A stretch of 7,208 nucleotides of DNA from assembly GCA_903881535.1 (NCBI GenBank), contig CAIRTT010000291.1:1-7208 (forward strand). Direction: 5' to 3'. The DNA comes from an uncultured Armatimonadota bacterium (GTDB lineage: Bacteria; Armatimonadota; Armatimonadia; Armatimonadales; Armatimonadaceae). Below are positions 5,217 through 7,208 of the stretch, piece after piece; the first letter of the stretch is position 1, and the number at the start of each line of letters is the position of its first letter. The notes under the pieces were generated by a model. The model was not told the DNA's origin and did not search any database. It saw only the letters and a list, made by a program, of their open reading frames with translations. The position numbers were made by a program, and so were the translations under genes.

Positions 5217-6983
5217 ATGGCAATGACGGCGAAGAAGTCGGTTGTCGACATCCTGTTGGAGAAGCGTCTGATTACTGCTGAACAAGCAGAGCAGGCACGT
5301 GCCGCAGGTGGTGACGTTCGTAAGTTTTTGACAGACAAAGGTTTCGCTGTTGAAACAGATATATACGCGGCCTGGGCAACATCCGAGGGTCTACCGTTTG
5401 TCGATCTGAACAAGCACAAGCCGGAGTCGTCTGCGCTTAACGTTGTGCCTCAGGCAGTCGTTGAGAAACACAATGCCATCCCTGTCCGCAAGCAAGAGAA
5501 TGTTCTTTATGTTGCGATGGTGGATCCGCGGAATATTGTTGCAGTGGATGACATCCGTGTTGCATCCAAGCTCAACGTTCGCGCCGTGGCTGCTGCCCCA
5601 GGTGACATCGCAGCTGCCATCAAGGCGAATTATGCAGGGGCTGTCTCCCCAGCAACCACCACTGCTGTTTCTACCACTGGAGTGACATCCGGCGGTGGCA
5701 AGGGCATGGGAGCGCTAAACCTCGGCTCCCTCCAAGGATTGATGTCAGAGGCATCGGTAGGACGAAATGCCGTCGCTGATGATGATGCATCGGGTGAAGA
5801 GGATGCCGACAAGGCTCCTGTCGTCCGCCTCGTTAACGCAATCATCGTACAGGCCATTGATACTGGTGCATCCGACATCCATATCGAGCCAAACCGCCGA
5901 AACGTCCGTGTGCGGTACCGCATCGATGGAGTTCTTCGCGAGATTATGCCGGTCCCCAAAATGTTGCAACCACCTGTGATTGCACGTTGTAAAATTATGG
6001 CCGAAATGAACATCGCTGAGCGGCGTGTCCCTCAGGATGGTCGTATCGCGATTCGGCATACGAACAAAGACTACGACATGCGTGTGTCCTGTCTTCCATC
6101 GCTATATGGCGAGAAAATCGTTATGCGTATTCTTGACAAGTCGTCCACGCAGATTGGTTTGGGCCGTCTAGGCTTCCAAAACCACATTCAGGCGACGATT
6201 GAATCGCTCGTTTCCCAGCCAAACGGAATGTTCGTTGTTACAGGACCAACCGGTTCCGGTAAAACAACCACGCTGTATTCTATTTTGAATAAGCTGAACG
6301 TCGCCGATGTAAACATCGTTACGGTTGAAGATCCGGTTGAGTACGAGCTCACTGGAGTCACTCAGGTTCAGATCAACAAAAAGGCTGGTTTGAACTTTGG
6401 AAGCGCACTACGCTGCTTCCTCCGCCAGGACCCGGACATCATCATGGTCGGAGAAATGCGTGACCTTGAAACCGCTGATATCGCGATTGAATCAGCACTT
6501 ACAGGCCACTTAGTTCTCTCCACATTGCACACCAACGATGCACCATCAGCGACCCTACGTCTTGCGGACATGGGTGTGGAGCCCTTCCTTATCTCAGCAA
6601 CGCTGATTGGAATTCTGGCACAACGTCTTTGCCGTACGAACTGTTCCAACTGCACGGAAGAATACGCCGAGGTTGCAGCAACGCTGGCATCGTTCCGCTA
6701 TGACCAGACAGACCCAAATAAACAGATTACGCTCAAGCGTGGGCGCGGCTGTGATGTCTGCGGTGGCACGGGATTCAAGGGCCGCTCTGGAGTTCATGAG
6801 CTCATGACGATGAACGATGAGTGTTCGGAGCTCGTTGTACGCCGTGCAACAATCGTAGATCTCAAGGAGGCAGCATCACGCAATGGCTATAGAGAAATGC
6901 GTGAGGATGGCCTTGATAAGATTCTGATGGGAGCAACATCGCCCAAGGAAGTCGCGCGCGTGGTCTTTACTGCAGGCCACTAA
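5217..6983 (+). CDS. pilB: Type IV pilus assembly (extension) ATPase PilB
   Basis: A hexameric cytoplasmic ATPase that powers pilin polymerisation at the inner membrane, working through PilC and PilM. The protein is 588 residues. The N-terminal T2SSE_N/MshEN-type domain (about 8-140) is followed by a Ser/Thr/Gly/Ala-rich linker (about 141-200) and the N2 domain (about 200-320, ASDIHIEP and VRYRIDGVL). The ATPase core has Walker A GPTGSGKT (343-350), the Asp box VEDPVEYEL (370-378), Walker B within LRQDPDIIMVGEMRD (402-416) and the His box STLHTN (435-440). A four-cysteine zinc site is formed by C476/C479 and C512/C515. GspE is the close alternative, but a pilT start follows directly and favours PilB. 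The chosen ATG has AGGG 10 bases upstream (5203-5206). MshEN domains often bind c-di-GMP; I cannot confirm this here. Confidence 0.95.
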   Translation: MAMTAKKSVVDILLEKRLITAEQAEQARAAGGDVRKFLTDKGFAVETDIYAAWATSEGLPFVDLNKHKPESSALNVVPQAVVEKHNAIPVRKQENVLYVAMVDPRNIVAVDDIRVASKLNVRAVAAAPGDIAAAIKANYAGAVSPATTTAVSTTGVTSGGGKGMGALNLGSLQGLMSEASVGRNAVADDDASGEEDADKAPVVRLVNAIIVQAIDTGASDIHIEPNRRNVRVRYRIDGVLREIMPVPKMLQPPVIARCKIMAEMNIAERRVPQDGRIAIRHTNKDYDMRVSCLPSLYGEKIVMRILDKSSTQIGLGRLGFQNHIQATIESLVSQPNGMFVVTGPTGSGKTTTLYSILNKLNVADVNIVTVEDPVEYELTGVTQVQINKKAGLNFGSALRCFLRQDPDIIMVGEMRDLETADIAIESALTGHLVLSTLHTNDAPSATLRLADMGVEPFLISATLIGILAQRLCRTNCSNCTEEYAEVAATLASFRYDQTDPNKQITLKRGRGCDVCGGTGFKGRSGVHELMTMNDECSELVVRRATIVDLKEAASRNGYREMREDGLDKILMGATSPKEVARVVFTAGH

Positions 6984-7003
6984 AACCTGTAGTGACTCTT
7001 TTC

Positions 7004-7028
7004 GGGCCCGCCCAGTGCGGGCCCTTTT
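7004..7028 (+). terminator. Intrinsic terminator after pilB
   Basis: A perfect 8-base GC stem, GGGCCCGC (7004-7011) with GCGGGCCC (7017-7024), closes a CCAGT loop and is followed directly by TTTTCT. It begins 20 bases after the pilB stop and ends before the pilT ribosome site. At least part of pilB transcription should stop here. Confidence 0.85.
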
Positions 7029-7050
7029 CTAGACGGAGGCAAGTAAAGCT

Positions 7051-7208
7051 ATGTCAGTTTCTGGACCCACAGATACACCACAACCCGCACGGATGGAAGG
7101 TGGCGGAGGGAGACTCCGCTCACTGGAAGATGCACACATCGATGAGCTTCTCCACCTCGTCCACGACACCAAGGGCTCATCTGACCTGCATATCGCCGTT
7201 GGCTTGCC
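7051..7208 (+). CDS. pilT: Type IV pilus retraction ATPase PilT, 3'-partial
   Basis: PilT is the hexameric ATPase that depolymerises the pilus and drives twitching motility. Only the first 52 residues are visible. A Gly/Pro-rich start of about 20 residues, likely disordered, precedes HIDELLHLVHDTKGSSDLHIAVGL, the characteristic PilT N-terminus (compare the usual LL..VV..GASDLHL..G.PP). The ATG is preceded by GGAGG (7035-7039) at an 11-base spacing, a little long. It follows pilB after an intrinsic terminator, so it may depend on read-through or its own promoter. The Walker motifs lie beyond the right edge, so a PilU-like paralogue cannot be excluded. Confidence 0.88.
   Translation, partial: MSVSGPTDTPQPARMEGGGGRLRSLEDAHIDELLHLVHDTKGSSDLHIAVGL

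Overview
The window reads as chromosomal housekeeping DNA from a diderm-type bacterium of moderate GC content. It carries a full-length ISC iron-sulfur assembly set and type IV pilus motor ATPases. One operon member matches a membrane protease family associated with exosortase/PEP-CTERM sorting. The gene mix would fit Armatimonadota, some deltaproteobacterial lineages or related groups. That is an impression from memory of similar clusters, and I do not assign the organism.

Layout. (1) Bases 1-1144, plus strand: the 3' part of a beta-class DNA methyltransferase, cut by the left edge. (2) Bases 1127-4879, minus strand: a tightly packed operon. In transcription order it is iscR (Rrf2 regulator), iscS (cysteine desulfurase), iscU (scaffold), iscA (A-type carrier), hscB (J-domain co-chaperone), then a CPBP/CAAX-type membrane protease. 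Gaps are 10, 48, 2, -4 and 34 bases. The last gene runs tail to tail into the methyltransferase with an 18-base overlap. (3) Bases 4880-5216: a 337-base divergent intergenic region. It holds a candidate IscR-like operator with a -10-like box on the iscR side, and an inverted repeat with a sigma70-like promoter on the pilB side. (4) Bases 5217-6983, plus strand: pilB, the pilus extension ATPase. A clear intrinsic terminator follows at 7004-7028. (5) Bases 7051-7208: the start of pilT, the retraction ATPase, cut by the right edge.

How the genes work together. IscS takes sulfur from cysteine, IscU builds the cluster, and HscB would deliver IscU to an Hsp70 (HscA) through the LPPVK motif present in IscU. 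IscA carries clusters onward. IscR, with three cysteines placed to hold a cluster, probably represses the operon when clusters are plentiful. hscA and ferredoxin, which follow hscB in the classic isc operon, are absent here, and the membrane protease takes their place. PilB and PilT are the opposing motors for pilus extension and retraction.

No complete novel system is visible. The most useful leads are the protease at the end of the isc operon, the missing hscA/fdx, and the putative regulatory sites between iscR and pilB.
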